Of a stretch of DNA of 60,099 bases, positions 7,223 to 16,041 are shown in pieces; position 1 is the first letter of the stretch, and each line of letters begins with the position of its first letter. The notes under the pieces were generated by a model. It did not search any database. It was not told where the DNA came from and saw only the letters and a list, made by a program, of their open reading frames with translations. The stretch covers positions 1 through 60,099 of the forward strand of contig NZ_CAJYOJ010000070.1 of assembly GCF_913776295.1 (NCBI RefSeq), in the 5' to 3' direction. This DNA is from an uncultured Pedobacter sp. GTDB lineage: Bacteria > Bacteroidota > Bacteroidia > Sphingobacteriales > Sphingobacteriaceae. The position numbers were made by a program, and so were the translations under genes.

Positions 7223-8055
7223 TATTCTTCTGTTTTAGTTTCTTCTGATGCTGACGCTTCAACTTCTGCCTCGGCAGCTTTTTTACGTCTAGGCTCTTTT
7301 GATTCAGGAGCATCAGCTGCTGCTTTAGCGGCTACTGCTTCTTTTTCAGCCTCATCATCTTTTTCGCGTTTACGTTCTTCTAAACCTTCTTCAATCGCTT
7401 TGATAATTACATCAGTAATTAAAGAGATAGATTTTGTAGCATCATCATTCGCAGGGATTGGGAAATCGATGTTAGAAGGATCAGAGTTAGTATCAACCAT
7501 CGCAAAAGTAGGGATGTTTAATTTTAACGCTTCAGTTACCGCGATGTGCTCTTTCTTAACGTCGATTAAGAATAAAGCTGCAGGTAAACGGTTTAAATCA
7601 GCAATACCACCTAAAAGTGATTCTAATTTAATACGCTCACGCTGAATCATTAAACGCTCTTTTTTAGATAAGATCGAATAAGTACCGTCTTTAGTCATTT
7701 TATCGATGTTAGACATCTTTTTGATTGACTTGCGAACAGTAGCAAAGTTAGTTAACATACCACCTAACCAACGCTCGGTTACGAAAGGCATGTTTACTTT
7801 TTTAGCTTGTTCAGCTACGATTCCTTTTGCTTGTTTTTTTGTTGAAACAAATAATACTTTACGACCTGATTTTACGATTTGTTTAATCGCAGCCGCAGCT
7901 TCTTCAGTTTTAGTTAAAGTTTTATTTAAATCTATAATGTGAATACCATTACGCTCCATGAAAATGTAAGGAGCCATTTTTGGATTCCATTTACGGGTAA
8001 GGTGACCAAAGTGTACACCTGCATCCAATAAGTCTTGATAAGTTGTTCTTGCCAT
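7222..8055 (-). CDS. rpsB: 30S ribosomal protein S2
   Basis: The 277-residue protein starts MARTTYQDLLDAGVHFGHLT, the S2 signature, and contains VDTNSDPSNIDFPIPANDDA near 190. It belongs to the small ribosomal subunit. After about residue 225 it carries a long Ala/Glu/Lys-rich tail, which is longer than in E. coli S2 and usual for Bacteroidota. The 18-bp gap after rpsI contains AGGAGG, a full Shine-Dalgarno sequence, which is rare in this phylum; see the separate entry. Order rplM-rpsI-rpsB-tsf with tight spacing indicates one operon. Confidence 0.98.
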   Translation of the reverse strand: MARTTYQDLLDAGVHFGHLTRKWNPKMAPYIFMERNGIHIIDLNKTLTKTEEAAAAIKQIVKSGRKVLFVSTKKQAKGIVAEQAKKVNMPFVTERWLGGMLTNFATVRKSIKKMSNIDKMTKDGTYSILSKKERLMIQRERIKLESLLGGIADLNRLPAALFLIDVKKEHIAVTEALKLNIPTFAMVDTNSDPSNIDFPIPANDDATKSISLITDVIIKAIEEGLEERKREKDDEAEKEAVAAKAAADAPESKEPRRKKAAEAEVEASASEETKTEE

Positions 8056-8063
8056 TGTTGTTG

Positions 8064-8069
8064 CCTCCT
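8064..8069 (-). promoter_or_regulatory. Strong Shine-Dalgarno of rpsB
   Basis: AGGAGG lies 8 nt before the rpsB ATG, inside the 18-bp rpsI-rpsB gap. Neighbouring genes such as rplM and rpsI lack such a site. Bacteroidota ribosomes are known to rely little on Shine-Dalgarno pairing because the 16S tail is held by S21/S18/S6, so this site stands out. Confidence 0.7.
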
Positions 8070-8073
8070 GTGA

Positions 8074-8460
8074 TTAACGTTTACTGAATTGGAATTTCTT
8101 ACGGGCTTTAGCACGTCCTGGTTTTTTACGCTCAACCATACGCATATCACGCGTCATCAGGCCTTTAGCACGTAATGCAGGTTTTTTCTCCGCATCTAGT
8201 TCAACAATCGCTTTAGCAATAGCTAAACGAACAGCTTCTGCTTGTCCTTTTACTCCGCCACCTTGTACATTTACAGTGATATCGTAACGGCCAGCAAGTT
8301 CAGCAACTTCTAAACTTTGGTTTACGATATATTGTAAAGGTAAAGTAGGGAAATATTCTTTATGATCTTTACCGTTAACGGTAATTGCGCCAGCACCATC
8401 TTTTAAGTAGATACGTGCAACAGCTGTTTTTCTTCTTCCTGAAGTGTTAGTAACTGACAT
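8074..8460 (-). CDS. rpsI: 30S ribosomal protein S9
   Basis: The 128-residue protein has the S9 start SVTNTSGRRKTAVARIYLK, the central YFPTLPLQ and GGGVKGQAEAVRLAIAKA region, and the basic C-terminus RKKPGRAKARKKFQFSKR that reaches the ribosomal P site. It is encoded 3 bp after rplM, in the universal L13-S9 pair, and followed 18 bp later by rpsB. Confidence 0.98.
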   Translation of the reverse strand: MSVTNTSGRRKTAVARIYLKDGAGAITVNGKDHKEYFPTLPLQYIVNQSLEVAELAGRYDITVNVQGGGVKGQAEAVRLAIAKAIVELDAEKKPALRAKGLMTRDMRMVERKKPGRAKARKKFQFSKR

Positions 8461-8463
8461 TTC

Positions 8464-8907
8464 TTAAAGTTTAATGGTTTTTGGAGATTGAGCTGCATGA
8501 GGGTGGTTTGCACCAGCATACACAAAAAGATTGGTGTATAATTTTTTACCCAATTTAGTTTTCGGTAACATACCACGTACCGCTTTCTCGATTACACGTT
8601 GAGGGTGTTTCGCCATTAACTCCTTAGGAGAAATAAAACGTTGACCACCTGGATAACCAGTGTAAGAAACATATTGCTTTTCGCTGAATTTGTTTCCTGT
8701 CAATTTAACCTTGTCTGCATTGATAACAATTACATTATCACCGCAGTCTACGTGTGGGGTGTACTCAGGCTTGTTTTTACCACGGATGATCATAGCGATC
8801 TTCGATGACAAGCGCCCCAAAATCTCGCCTTCCGCATCAACAACAATCCACTGTTTGTTTACAGTTTTAGCATTGGCCGAGACAGTTTTGTAACTTAACG
8901 TATTCAC
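8464..8907 (-). CDS. rplM: 50S ribosomal protein L13
   Basis: The 147-residue protein contains the L13 hallmarks KQWIVVDAEGEILGRLSSKI near residue 20 and KPEYTPHVDCGDNVIVINAD near 50, then VRGMLPKTKLGK near 110. It is an early-assembling protein of the large subunit. It is the first gene of the rplM-rpsI-rpsB-tsf operon and has a consensus promoter at 8962-8992, giving a leader of about 45 nt. Confidence 0.98.
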   Translation of the reverse strand: MNTLSYKTVSANAKTVNKQWIVVDAEGEILGRLSSKIAMIIRGKNKPEYTPHVDCGDNVIVINADKVKLTGNKFSEKQYVSYTGYPGGQRFISPKELMAKHPQRVIEKAVRGMLPKTKLGKKLYTNLFVYAGANHPHAAQSPKTIKL

Positions 8908-8961
8908 TTGCTTGTATTTAATTTATTAAACAATTTATTATTCCCATTAAATTTGGGACTG

Positions 8962-8992
8962 CAAAGATAGAGAGAATACTTTTATTATCAAA
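8962..8992 (-). promoter_or_regulatory. Promoter of the rplM operon
   Basis: On the minus strand TTTG (8989-8992), a 19-nt spacer and TATCTTTG (8962-8969) match the Bacteroidota housekeeping promoter consensus in full. Confidence 0.85.
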
Positions 8993-9093
8993 TAGTTGGA
9001 AAGAAAATTTTTGATAGAAATTCTTAAATGAGGTGAGCCTCATGCTGAAGTAGGAAATAATGTTTCGTTGAGCCTATATTCTTCTTACTTCCT

Positions 9094-9627
9094 TTACAGG
9101 TCGTCAGGCATGTAACCAATCCTTTTTCTTGGCTCACTTTTCTTATCAATGAGTTTATCCAGATAAGTAAAAACCAGTTCGATGTTTTTATCCTGGTTAC
9201 TCACTTGTTGTTTTATAGCTTCGATTTCAAGCTTAAGTTCTCCGCTATCAATAATAAACTGGCGTATGCGAGAGAAAATCCTGACAATCTGGATATTGAC
9301 CTGAATGGCCTGTTTGCTGTTTAATACGCTTGAAAGCATGAGGATGCCATGTTCGGTAAAAACAAAGGGAAGTTTTCTTCTTCCGCCCCAACTTGAAGTC
9401 GCAAATTGCGACTTCAAGTTTAACCACTCTTGCTCAGTGAGTTGAAACATGAAATCTTCCGGGAACCGATCAGGATTTCTGCCAACCTGTTCATTAAGAC
9501 GTTTAGTCTCTACGGCATACAACCCCGCCAGATCGCTATCCAGCATCACTTTTAGGCCTCTCAGCTCGTAAATTTTATTAACTACAATATTATCAGGGAT
9601 GATAGGAAGCATCTGTTTCGCTGTCAT
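9094..9627 (-). CDS. ORF6N domain protein
   Basis: The 177-residue protein carries an ORF6N domain over about residues 10-100 (NKIYELRGLKVMLDSDLAGLY, then VETKRLNEQV, FPEDFMFQLT and LPFVFTEHGILMLSSVLNS). The domain is known from phage and mobile-element proteins and is thought to bind DNA; its cellular job is not established. The C-terminus (about 105-165) is helical and may form a coiled coil. It lies alone between the ribosomal operon and pnuC. Within the coding sequence is a perfect 31-bp palindrome at 9390-9420, covering the LKSQFATSS part of the domain. Phage origin is likely but no other phage genes are adjacent. Confidence 0.85.
   Translation of the reverse strand: MTAKQMLPIIPDNIVVNKIYELRGLKVMLDSDLAGLYAVETKRLNEQVGRNPDRFPEDFMFQLTEQEWLNLKSQFATSSWGGRRKLPFVFTEHGILMLSSVLNSKQAIQVNIQIVRIFSRIRQFIIDSGELKLEIEAIKQQVSNQDKNIELVFTYLDKLIDKKSEPRKRIGYMPDDL
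9390..9420. repeat. 31-bp perfect palindrome inside the ORF6N gene
   Basis: The 15-base arm AACTTGAAGTCGCAA (9390-9404) and its exact reverse complement (9406-9420) flank a single A. On the mRNA the arms could form a strong hairpin only if a few central pairs open; on DNA it is a candidate protein-binding site or cruciform. The encoded residues are part of the conserved domain. Confidence 0.8.
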
Positions 9628-9695
9628 ATCATTTAGGATTTAGGTTAAATATACTATAATTGTTTATTTAAAACCAGAATATCATTTTATTCTCT

Positions 9696-10358
9696 TCACA
9701 TAGCTTTACTGTAACTTCTGTATTCCTTAACCCAATTCCATAAAGCAAAGCCTGCAATAATGGTAAAAATGAAATATTCGACTCCCATAAATTTAATTCC
9801 TTTTAGGAAATAGAGATAAGTAGCTACAATATCAATAATCAACCAGATTATCCAGCATTCCACTCTTTTCTGGATCATTAAAAAAGTGGTGATTATGCTC
9901 ATTACAAAAATAAATGAATCAATAAAAGGATAGGCACTCGGTAAATTAAATAATAGGGGCAGCCAGTTGTGAAGCCGGGCGGCCAGAGTACCGATCAATA
10001 ATGTGCCAATAATGCCGGTGGACAATAAATACAGAAATTGCCTTACCGGCATAAAACTGATTTTAAGCTCCTTATTTTTATCTTCCTCCCCGCGCTTTGG
10101 GTTTGTCCATCGCCACCAGCCTATAATGTTGGTTACAAAAAAGAAAACCATTAAAAACATATCTGGATAGAGCTGATTCTGATAATATAAAAAAGCTGAT
10201 AAAAATACATTTATGATACCCATTGGCCAGCTCCAAATGCTGGCTTTTGCTGAAAGTATAACGGAAGTAATTCCGGTAATTACGGCAAAAAATTCCAGAT
10301 AGCTCAGTTTGTAGCCAAGAACTGTAAAAAATAGGTATCGGGCATCAAAAAAATCCAT
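9696..10358 (-). CDS. pnuC: PnuC-type nicotinamide riboside transporter
   Basis: The 220-residue integral membrane protein has about seven hydrophobic segments and the PnuC pattern: SAKASIWSWPMGIINVFLSA near residue 35, LYPDMFLMVFFFVTNIIGWW near 63, and late segments ending with CWIIWLIIDIVATYLYFLKG and FALWNWVKEY. PnuC carriers take up nicotinamide riboside by facilitated diffusion for NAD synthesis; related carriers move thiamine, so substrate is probable, not certain. No riboswitch was recognised in the 145 bp upstream. It is divergent from the MscS gene. Confidence 0.88.
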   Translation of the reverse strand: MDFFDARYLFFTVLGYKLSYLEFFAVITGITSVILSAKASIWSWPMGIINVFLSAFLYYQNQLYPDMFLMVFFFVTNIIGWWRWTNPKRGEEDKNKELKISFMPVRQFLYLLSTGIIGTLLIGTLAARLHNWLPLLFNLPSAYPFIDSFIFVMSIITTFLMIQKRVECWIIWLIIDIVATYLYFLKGIKFMGVEYFIFTIIAGFALWNWVKEYRSYSKAM

Positions 10359-10503
10359 TTCTTCTTTTTAGGTATGCTGTAAAAGCTAATTTAAATAATT
10401 TTTTCAGGGCTACGGTTTGTACTGACAAACAATCCCAAAATATAGCTGTTATAAAAATGTCAAATGGCCAAACACCGCATTTAGTAACCAGCAAATTTCT
10501 TTT

Positions 10504-11583
10504 ATGCAATATCTCGACCAGATTTTCGGTTATCCTATTCCTTTGTTTTTTAAAAACCTCATTATTGGTTTGATAGCGATATCTCTTGGTATTTTGATTA
10601 GGTTTATCATTCACAAAACTTTTATCCTGCTTTCCCGCTGGTGGGATTTTATCATTATAAAATCGACAGTTAAGCATTTGCGGAGGCCTGTTGCTTTTCT
10701 GATACCCTTGTTGTTCCTCAACTTCTCTTTAACGCTGATGGAGATGTCTCCAACATATCGGCTTCCAATGAGCAAAGCATTGGAAATAGCCTTAACTATT
10801 GTCTTTGCGCTTATTTTAGTTCGAGTGATTAACGTTTTGGAAGATTATTTCTACCTGAAATATGATTTAAATAAAGAAAATAATCTAAAAGAGCGTAAAA
10901 TCAGAACACAATTGCAATTTGTTCGAAAATTTATTGTTTCGCTCATTATTTTAATTACTGTTGCCATTATTTTATTGAGTTTTGAAAGTATGCGTAAAAT
11001 TGGAGCGGGGCTGCTTACCGGTGTCGGCATAGGAGGAATTATCATCGGTTTTGCTGCGCAGAAATCACTTGGTAATTTACTGGCGGGTTTCCAGATTGCC
11101 TTTACCCAGCCGATAAGAATTGATGATGTGTTGATCGTGGAAGGCGAATGGGGTAAGGTGGAGGAAATTACCCTGACCTATGTTGTGGTGAATATCTGGG
11201 ATCAACGACGGTTAATTCTGCCGATTACCTATTTTATTGAAAAGCCTTTCCAAAACTGGACACGTGTTTCTGCTGATCTGCTTGGTACAGTTTTTTTATA
11301 TCTTGATTATACTATTCCTATTGAACCGATGCGACAGGAATTAACCAGGTTGTTGAATGCAAACCCTTTATGGGATAAAAGGGTAAATGTGGTTCAGGTA
11401 ACGGACAGTACTAAAGATGGGAACATTGAGGTACGTTTTCTGATGAGCGCCTCCAATTCATCAAGAGCCTTTGATTTGAGGTGTTACGTAAGAGAGGCTA
11501 TGATTGCGTTTATTCAGAATAATTATCCTGATAGTTTACCTAAAAAGAGATTTGAACTTAGAGACAGGTTTGCGGGTTCGTAG
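10504..11583 (+). CDS. MscS family mechanosensitive ion channel
   Basis: The 359-residue protein has four to five N-terminal membrane segments (about residues 15-175), then the pore-lining and cytoplasmic MscS domain. The signature GVGIGGIIIGFAAQKSLGNL followed by LAGFQIAFTQPIRIDDVLIV lies near residues 175-215. The soluble beta domain with WGKVEEITLTYVVVNIWDQR is intact. Such channels open under membrane tension and release solutes during osmotic downshock. The length and extra N-terminal helices place it among the larger MscS relatives rather than the three-helix E. coli MscS. It is divergent from pnuC. Confidence 0.93.
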   Translation: MQYLDQIFGYPIPLFFKNLIIGLIAISLGILIRFIIHKTFILLSRWWDFIIIKSTVKHLRRPVAFLIPLLFLNFSLTLMEMSPTYRLPMSKALEIALTIVFALILVRVINVLEDYFYLKYDLNKENNLKERKIRTQLQFVRKFIVSLIILITVAIILLSFESMRKIGAGLLTGVGIGGIIIGFAAQKSLGNLLAGFQIAFTQPIRIDDVLIVEGEWGKVEEITLTYVVVNIWDQRRLILPITYFIEKPFQNWTRVSADLLGTVFLYLDYTIPIEPMRQELTRLLNANPLWDKRVNVVQVTDSTKDGNIEVRFLMSASNSSRAFDLRCYVREAMIAFIQNNYPDSLPKKRFELRDRFAGS

Positions 11584-11692
11584 TATCCACAGTCTGATAC
11601 GGCTAAGCCGCTATCCGATTTTTATAGGAAGATGAAGGGCTTTTTAGAGATGTTATCAGTTCTGATCTTTCCTGAAAACAATAATTAGGACA

Positions 11693-11824
11693 TTGTTTAT
11701 CAAGCCAGCCATTATAAAATCTAAAAACTACTTAAAAACAGGTAGTCGTGTTTACCTGAAATATAGTATTTTAATTATAGCTATGGGTTTTGGCATTTTA
11801 TTAGCATATGCGCTAAGAAAATGA
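11693..11824 (+). CDS. Possible small membrane protein (tentative)
   Basis: A 43-codon frame starting with TTG would encode a basic N-terminus (KPAIIKSKNYLKTGSRVY) and one hydrophobic helix (LKYSILIIAMGFGILLAYAL) ending in RK. It stops 11 bp before the lipoprotein gene. The charge layout suits a one-pass membrane protein, but the only ATG is near the end, there is no ribosome-binding evidence, and it may be chance. Confidence 0.22.
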   Translation: MFIKPAIIKSKNYLKTGSRVYLKYSILIIAMGFGILLAYALRK

Positions 11825-11834
11825 TTAAAAATCT

Positions 11835-12290
11835 ATGAAAAAAATTTCAACATTATTATCTCTTGCTCTTGTTTTTTCGTTATTGTTTTCTTGTAAAAAA
11901 GATTCAGAAACTACCCCTTCAAAAAGTGGCAAAACCGCAAAATTTACTATCACCGCTAATGGTGTCAATCCAGCCGATGACTATGTCTCCTTTGTAATCG
12001 TAGGCGGTGATACCAAAGGTACTAAAACGATCTGGAAGGTAAATGGCGTAACCAGAAATAATGAAGCTGCTATCTCTTTAGGGAAAAACGACTTCACCGG
12101 AAGTACCAAAACATACGTAATTGAGACGATATTACCAGTTGATGTAATTTCTGCCAGTACGCAGTGTATTAACTTTAATGCCAGTTATCAGATTAGCTAT
12201 AAAGCGGAGATAGATGGTAAAGTGGTTACCAATGATGAGGGTGTTATTGTTGATGTTAATAAAGATTATACCCATCAATTCGATTATTAA
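11835..12290 (+). CDS. Hypothetical lipoprotein
   Basis: The 151-residue product starts with a lipoprotein signal peptide, MKKISTLLSLALVFSLLFSC, with the lipobox LFSC and the acylated Cys at residue 20. KKDSETTPS follows, a typical flexible Bacteroidota surface-lipoprotein linker. The remaining 115 residues look like a single beta-sandwich domain with no recognised family or catalytic residues. It stands alone and converges on tex, separated by a hairpin at 12318-12341. Function is unknown. Confidence 0.8.
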   Translation: MKKISTLLSLALVFSLLFSCKKDSETTPSKSGKTAKFTITANGVNPADDYVSFVIVGGDTKGTKTIWKVNGVTRNNEAAISLGKNDFTGSTKTYVIETILPVDVISASTQCINFNASYQISYKAEIDGKVVTNDEGVIVDVNKDYTHQFDY

Positions 12291-12317
12291 TTGCTCTTTA
12301 GTAATTCTCTAGCTGAA

Positions 12318-12341
12318 GCGGCACAATTAGCTTTGTGCCGC
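12318..12341. terminator. Hairpin between convergent genes
   Basis: GCGGCACA (12318-12325) pairs with TGTGCCGC (12334-12341) around an 8-nt loop, between the lipoprotein gene and tex. No long T run follows, so termination is plausible but not textbook. Confidence 0.55.
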
Positions 12342-12353
12342 TCAGTAATTATA

Positions 12354-14648
12354 CTATTTAAACATCCTTTTTAGCTTTGCTAGTTTCTCCTGCAAGTCGC
12401 CATCAGCATCTTTTGGTTCATTACGCGGCTTGACGTTTTGTTTGTTTGTATTATTTGGTTTAAAATTCTGCCTGGGTTTCTGCTCTTTCGACTCTCTATA
12501 ACGTACTTCAGACTTCGGACCAACTTCGGTTTTCATCGATAGGGAAATCCTTTTGCGGGCAACGTCAACTTCCATTACCGTAACTTCTACCTTTTGATGC
12601 ACTTTCACCACGTCATTTGGGTTAGCTACAAAACGGTTAGCCAGCTGACTGGTGTGAACTAAGCCATCCTGATGTACGCCAATGTCAACAAAGGCTCCAA
12701 AATTCGTAATATTGGTTACAATTCCCGGTAGTTTCATACCCACTCTTAAATCAGAAATTTCATTCACACCATCGGTAAAGCTGAAAGCCTCAAACTGTTC
12801 GCGTGGATCGCGGCCTGGCTTAGCCAGTTCTTTTAAAATATCACTCAATGTTGGTAAGCCGATTTCATCTGTTACATATTGCTGTAGTTTTATCTGTTTT
12901 TGCAATTGTGTGTCTTTCATTAACGCAGAAACAGTGGTTCCCAGGTCTTTAGCCATTTGATCCACTACGGCATAACGTTCAGGATGTACGCCGCTGGTAT
13001 CCAAAACATTTTCTGCATTGCGTATACGTAAGAAACCTGCTGCCTGCTCGTAAGCTTTATCACCCAGCCGGGGTACCTTTTTTAAGCTTTCGCGGTTTTT
13101 AAAAGCACCATGTGTATTCCTGTAATCAACAATGTTTTTCGCTAAAGTTGGTCCTAAACCAGAAACATAAGCCAGGATCTGTTTTGAAGCCGTATTTAAT
13201 TCTACTCCAACCGAATTTACTGCACTGATTACGGTATCATCTAAACTTGCCTGCAATTTATTCTGATCAACATCATGCTGATATTGGCCAACACCGATAG
13301 ATTTTGGATCAATTTTAACCAGTTCGGCCAATGGATCCATTAAACGGCGACCAATTGAAACTGCTCCACGCACCGTAATGTCATGCGTAGGAAATTCTTC
13401 CCTGGCCACTTCTGATGCGGAATAAATTGACGCGCCACTTTCGTTAACCATTACAACTGTAATGTGTGGTAAATTTAATGCCCGCACAAAAGCTTCAGTT
13501 TCCCTTCCGGCAGTTCCGTTACCAATGGCAATCGCTTCAATTTCATACTTTTCACAAAGCTGTTGGATCGTAAATTCAGCATTTTTGATGTTGCCCTGTC
13601 CGGTATGCGGATAAATTGCGGTGTTCTCTAATAACTGGCCCTGTTTGTCTAAACAAACCACCTTACAGCCTGTACGGAACCCAGGATCTATTGCCATTAC
13701 GTTTTTTTGTCCCATTGGTGCTGCCAATAACAATTGACGCGCATTTTCGGCAAAAACCCGGATGGCCTCCTCATCTGCTTTTTGTTTGGTGAAAACCCGA
13801 AGTTCGGTTTCCATTGCTGGCTCCAGTAAGCGCTTGTAGCTGTCTTCTAAAGCCTGCTGGACCTGTTTAGAAGCCGCATTATTGCCTAAAATAAATTGAT
13901 TTTCCAGTATAGTAATGGCCTCATCGGCAGGTGGAAGTGCATCTAATCTTAAAATCAGTTCCTTTTCGCCACGGCGCATCGCTAACACACGGTGAGATGC
14001 AGCTGTTTTAACCGGCTCGCTCCATTCGAAATAATCCTTATATTTAATGCCTTCTTCTTCTTTTCCTTTGATCACTTCCGATTTAAAGACGGCTTTTTCC
14101 TGAAAATAAGTACGCATTTTTGTCCGCGCCTCCACATTTTCAGCAATCATTTCGGCAATAATATCCCTTGCGCCAGCTAAAGCTTCATCAAGCGAGTTTA
14201 CTCCTTTTTCGGCATCGATAAATTTATGAGCTGATGCATCTAAATCAAAAGTATTTTGTTCAAATATCTGCAGAGCCAAAGGTTCTAATCCTTTTTCTTT
14301 TGCGACCGATGCACGTGTTTTACGTTTCGGTTTATAAGGCAGATAAATGTCTTCCAGAAGAGAAATGGTTTCGGCTTCGTTGATCTGTTTTTCTAGCTCG
14401 GGTGTTAACTTACCTAGTTCGGTCATCGATTTTAAAATCGCATCGCGGCGTTTATCCAGCTCGCGCAACTGTAAAACCCGATCGCGGATGGCAGCTACCT
14501 CAACCTCATCTAAACTGCCGGTTGCCTCTTTACGGTAACGGGAAATAAATGGAACGGTTGCGCCTTCATCTAATAGATTTATGGTTGCGGTTACTTGTTT
14601 TTCTGCAACTTTTAACTCGGCTGCAATTATTTTATGGTGGGTTAACAT
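12354..14648 (-). CDS. tex: Tex family RNA-binding transcription accessory protein
   Basis: The 764-residue protein has the full Tex layout: helical N-terminal region with VPFISRYRKEATGSLDEVE near residue 32, a YqgF/RNase H-like domain starting at NVMAIDPGFRTGCKV near 315, helix-hairpin-helix repeats around 490-560, and an S1 RNA-binding domain at about 635-705 (GMKLPGIVTNITNFGAFVDI). A Lys/Asn-rich tail follows. Tex proteins bind nucleic acids and elongating transcription complexes; the exact role remains unsettled. It is a single gene converging on a lipoprotein gene. Confidence 0.95.
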   Translation of the reverse strand: MLTHHKIIAAELKVAEKQVTATINLLDEGATVPFISRYRKEATGSLDEVEVAAIRDRVLQLRELDKRRDAILKSMTELGKLTPELEKQINEAETISLLEDIYLPYKPKRKTRASVAKEKGLEPLALQIFEQNTFDLDASAHKFIDAEKGVNSLDEALAGARDIIAEMIAENVEARTKMRTYFQEKAVFKSEVIKGKEEEGIKYKDYFEWSEPVKTAASHRVLAMRRGEKELILRLDALPPADEAITILENQFILGNNAASKQVQQALEDSYKRLLEPAMETELRVFTKQKADEEAIRVFAENARQLLLAAPMGQKNVMAIDPGFRTGCKVVCLDKQGQLLENTAIYPHTGQGNIKNAEFTIQQLCEKYEIEAIAIGNGTAGRETEAFVRALNLPHITVVMVNESGASIYSASEVAREEFPTHDITVRGAVSIGRRLMDPLAELVKIDPKSIGVGQYQHDVDQNKLQASLDDTVISAVNSVGVELNTASKQILAYVSGLGPTLAKNIVDYRNTHGAFKNRESLKKVPRLGDKAYEQAAGFLRIRNAENVLDTSGVHPERYAVVDQMAKDLGTTVSALMKDTQLQKQIKLQQYVTDEIGLPTLSDILKELAKPGRDPREQFEAFSFTDGVNEISDLRVGMKLPGIVTNITNFGAFVDIGVHQDGLVHTSQLANRFVANPNDVVKVHQKVEVTVMEVDVARKRISLSMKTEVGPKSEVRYRESKEQKPRQNFKPNNTNKQNVKPRNEPKDADGDLQEKLAKLKRMFK

Positions 14649-15033
14649 ATCCTAAAGGGTGAAATTGAAAGAAGCAAAGCTAATCAGGATTTGCGGGATT
14701 TAATGATTTTTAAAATGAAGTTTTCCACCGAAATTTGTGAGTAAGTTTTTGAAAAAATTAAGTGAGCTAATGATCAGCGTCCGATCATTTTTAAGGGTTT
14801 AACCGGCAGATATTAACGAAGTTATTTTTCATAACCTAACCGCATTTAGCAAAAAAAAACAGCAATATTATGGCTTCTTTTTTTTATTTTCCATGGTTTA
14901 AACATCCATACACTGCAACATGTTAGGGGACTACTTCATCGTACGCGAATAAAAAAATCCCCCAAATTACTTTGGAGGATTGATATCTAAAAAAAATCGC
15001 GATGCTCAGATCCGATAATTATCGGGTGTCATT
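14649..15033. other. Intergenic region, terminator and small palindrome only
   Basis: No gene is visible. The region holds A/T-rich tracts, the pdhB terminator at 14951-14981 and the palindrome CCGATAATTATCGG at 15012-15025. That palindrome shares its CCGAT/ATCGG core with the dispersed hairpin repeats but lacks their flanks. Confidence 0.6.
14951..14981 (-). terminator. Terminator after pdhB
   Basis: On the minus strand AATCCTCCAAA, loop GTAA, and TTTGGGGGATT form an 11-bp stem with one wobble, followed by a T run. It lies about 50 bp after the pdhB stop. Confidence 0.85.
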
Positions 15034-16020
15034 TTATTTTTTAACGTACATTACTTCTTTTACCGCTTTAACTACACGCTCCGCATTAGGTAAGCTTGCT
15101 GCGATTAAAGTTGGTGAGTATGGAAGTGGAACATCTGCACAGGTAATACGTAAAACCGGTGCATCTAAATAATCGAATGCATGTTTTTGTACCATGAAGG
15201 CAATCTCGCCTGAAAGCGAAGCCAATGGCCATGCCTCTTCTACCACAACCAAACGGTTTGTTTTCTTAACCGATTCAATGATGGTCGCATAATCGATAGG
15301 ACGTACAGTACGTAAATCGATCACTTCAACGTTAATTCCTTCTTTGGCTAACGCTTCTACCGCAGGATTTACCACGCGGGTTAACATTTTACCAAAAGTT
15401 ACAATGGTTACATCTGTACCTTCTTTTGTTACTTTAGCTTTACCAAGTTCGATATAGTACTCCTCTGCCGGAACATCGCCTTTATCACCATACATCACTT
15501 CCGATTCCATGAAAATTACCGGATCCGGATCAAGGATTGATTGCTTTAATAAACCTTTAGCATCGTAAGGTGTAGCCGGAACGACCACTTTTAAGCCAGG
15601 AGTGTTAGCATACCAGTTCTCGAAGTTCTGAGAGTGTTGTGCCCCTAACTGTCCGGCGTTACCTGTTGGGCCACGGAAAACCATCGGGCATGAAAACTGA
15701 CCACCGCTCATGGATAAGATTTTAGCCGCTCCGTTGATAATCTGATCGATCGCAACTAAAGAGAAGTTAAATGTCATGAACTCTACAATCGGAATAAGTC
15801 CAGCTGTAGCTGCACCAGTTGCAATACCTGCGAAACCTAATTCGGCAATCGGGGTATCGATAATTCGTTTTGCACCAAATTCATCAAGCATACCCTGACT
15901 TACTTTGTACGCACCGTTATATTCTGCTACTTCTTCACCTAATAAAAAAACGCGGTCATCTTTACGCATTTCTTCGCTCATGGCTTCGCGAAGTGCTTCT
16001 CTAAATTGGATTTCTCTCAT
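15034..16020 (-). CDS. pdhB: Pyruvate dehydrogenase E1 component, beta subunit
   Basis: The 328-residue protein is the transketolase-like beta chain of a two-subunit E1, with MREIQFREALREAMSEEM at the start, RIIDTPIAELGFAGIATGAA near residue 60 and FRGPTGNAGQLGAQHSQNFE near 125, and a C-terminal domain. With the alpha chain it decarboxylates pyruvate using thiamine diphosphate and passes the acetyl group to E2 lipoate. The alpha and E2 genes are not adjacent. The start at 16020 is chosen because the longer frame begins with TTG inside the promoter -7 box. A branched-chain E1 beta is possible, but the sequence fits pdhB better. Confidence 0.92.
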   Translation of the reverse strand: MREIQFREALREAMSEEMRKDDRVFLLGEEVAEYNGAYKVSQGMLDEFGAKRIIDTPIAELGFAGIATGAATAGLIPIVEFMTFNFSLVAIDQIINGAAKILSMSGGQFSCPMVFRGPTGNAGQLGAQHSQNFENWYANTPGLKVVVPATPYDAKGLLKQSILDPDPVIFMESEVMYGDKGDVPAEEYYIELGKAKVTKEGTDVTIVTFGKMLTRVVNPAVEALAKEGINVEVIDLRTVRPIDYATIIESVKKTNRLVVVEEAWPLASLSGEIAFMVQKHAFDYLDAPVLRITCADVPLPYSPTLIAASLPNAERVVKAVKEVMYVKK

Positions 16021-16041
16021 TGTAAATTTTAATAACGGTGG

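Noticed and set aside
9696..10503. Riboswitch upstream of pnuC
   Set aside because: No conserved TPP or NAD riboswitch core could be recognised in the 145-bp gap.
10345..10677. 110-codon minus-strand frame between pnuC and the MscS gene
   Set aside because: It overlaps the start of the MscS gene antisense and its composition matches a shadow frame of that gene.
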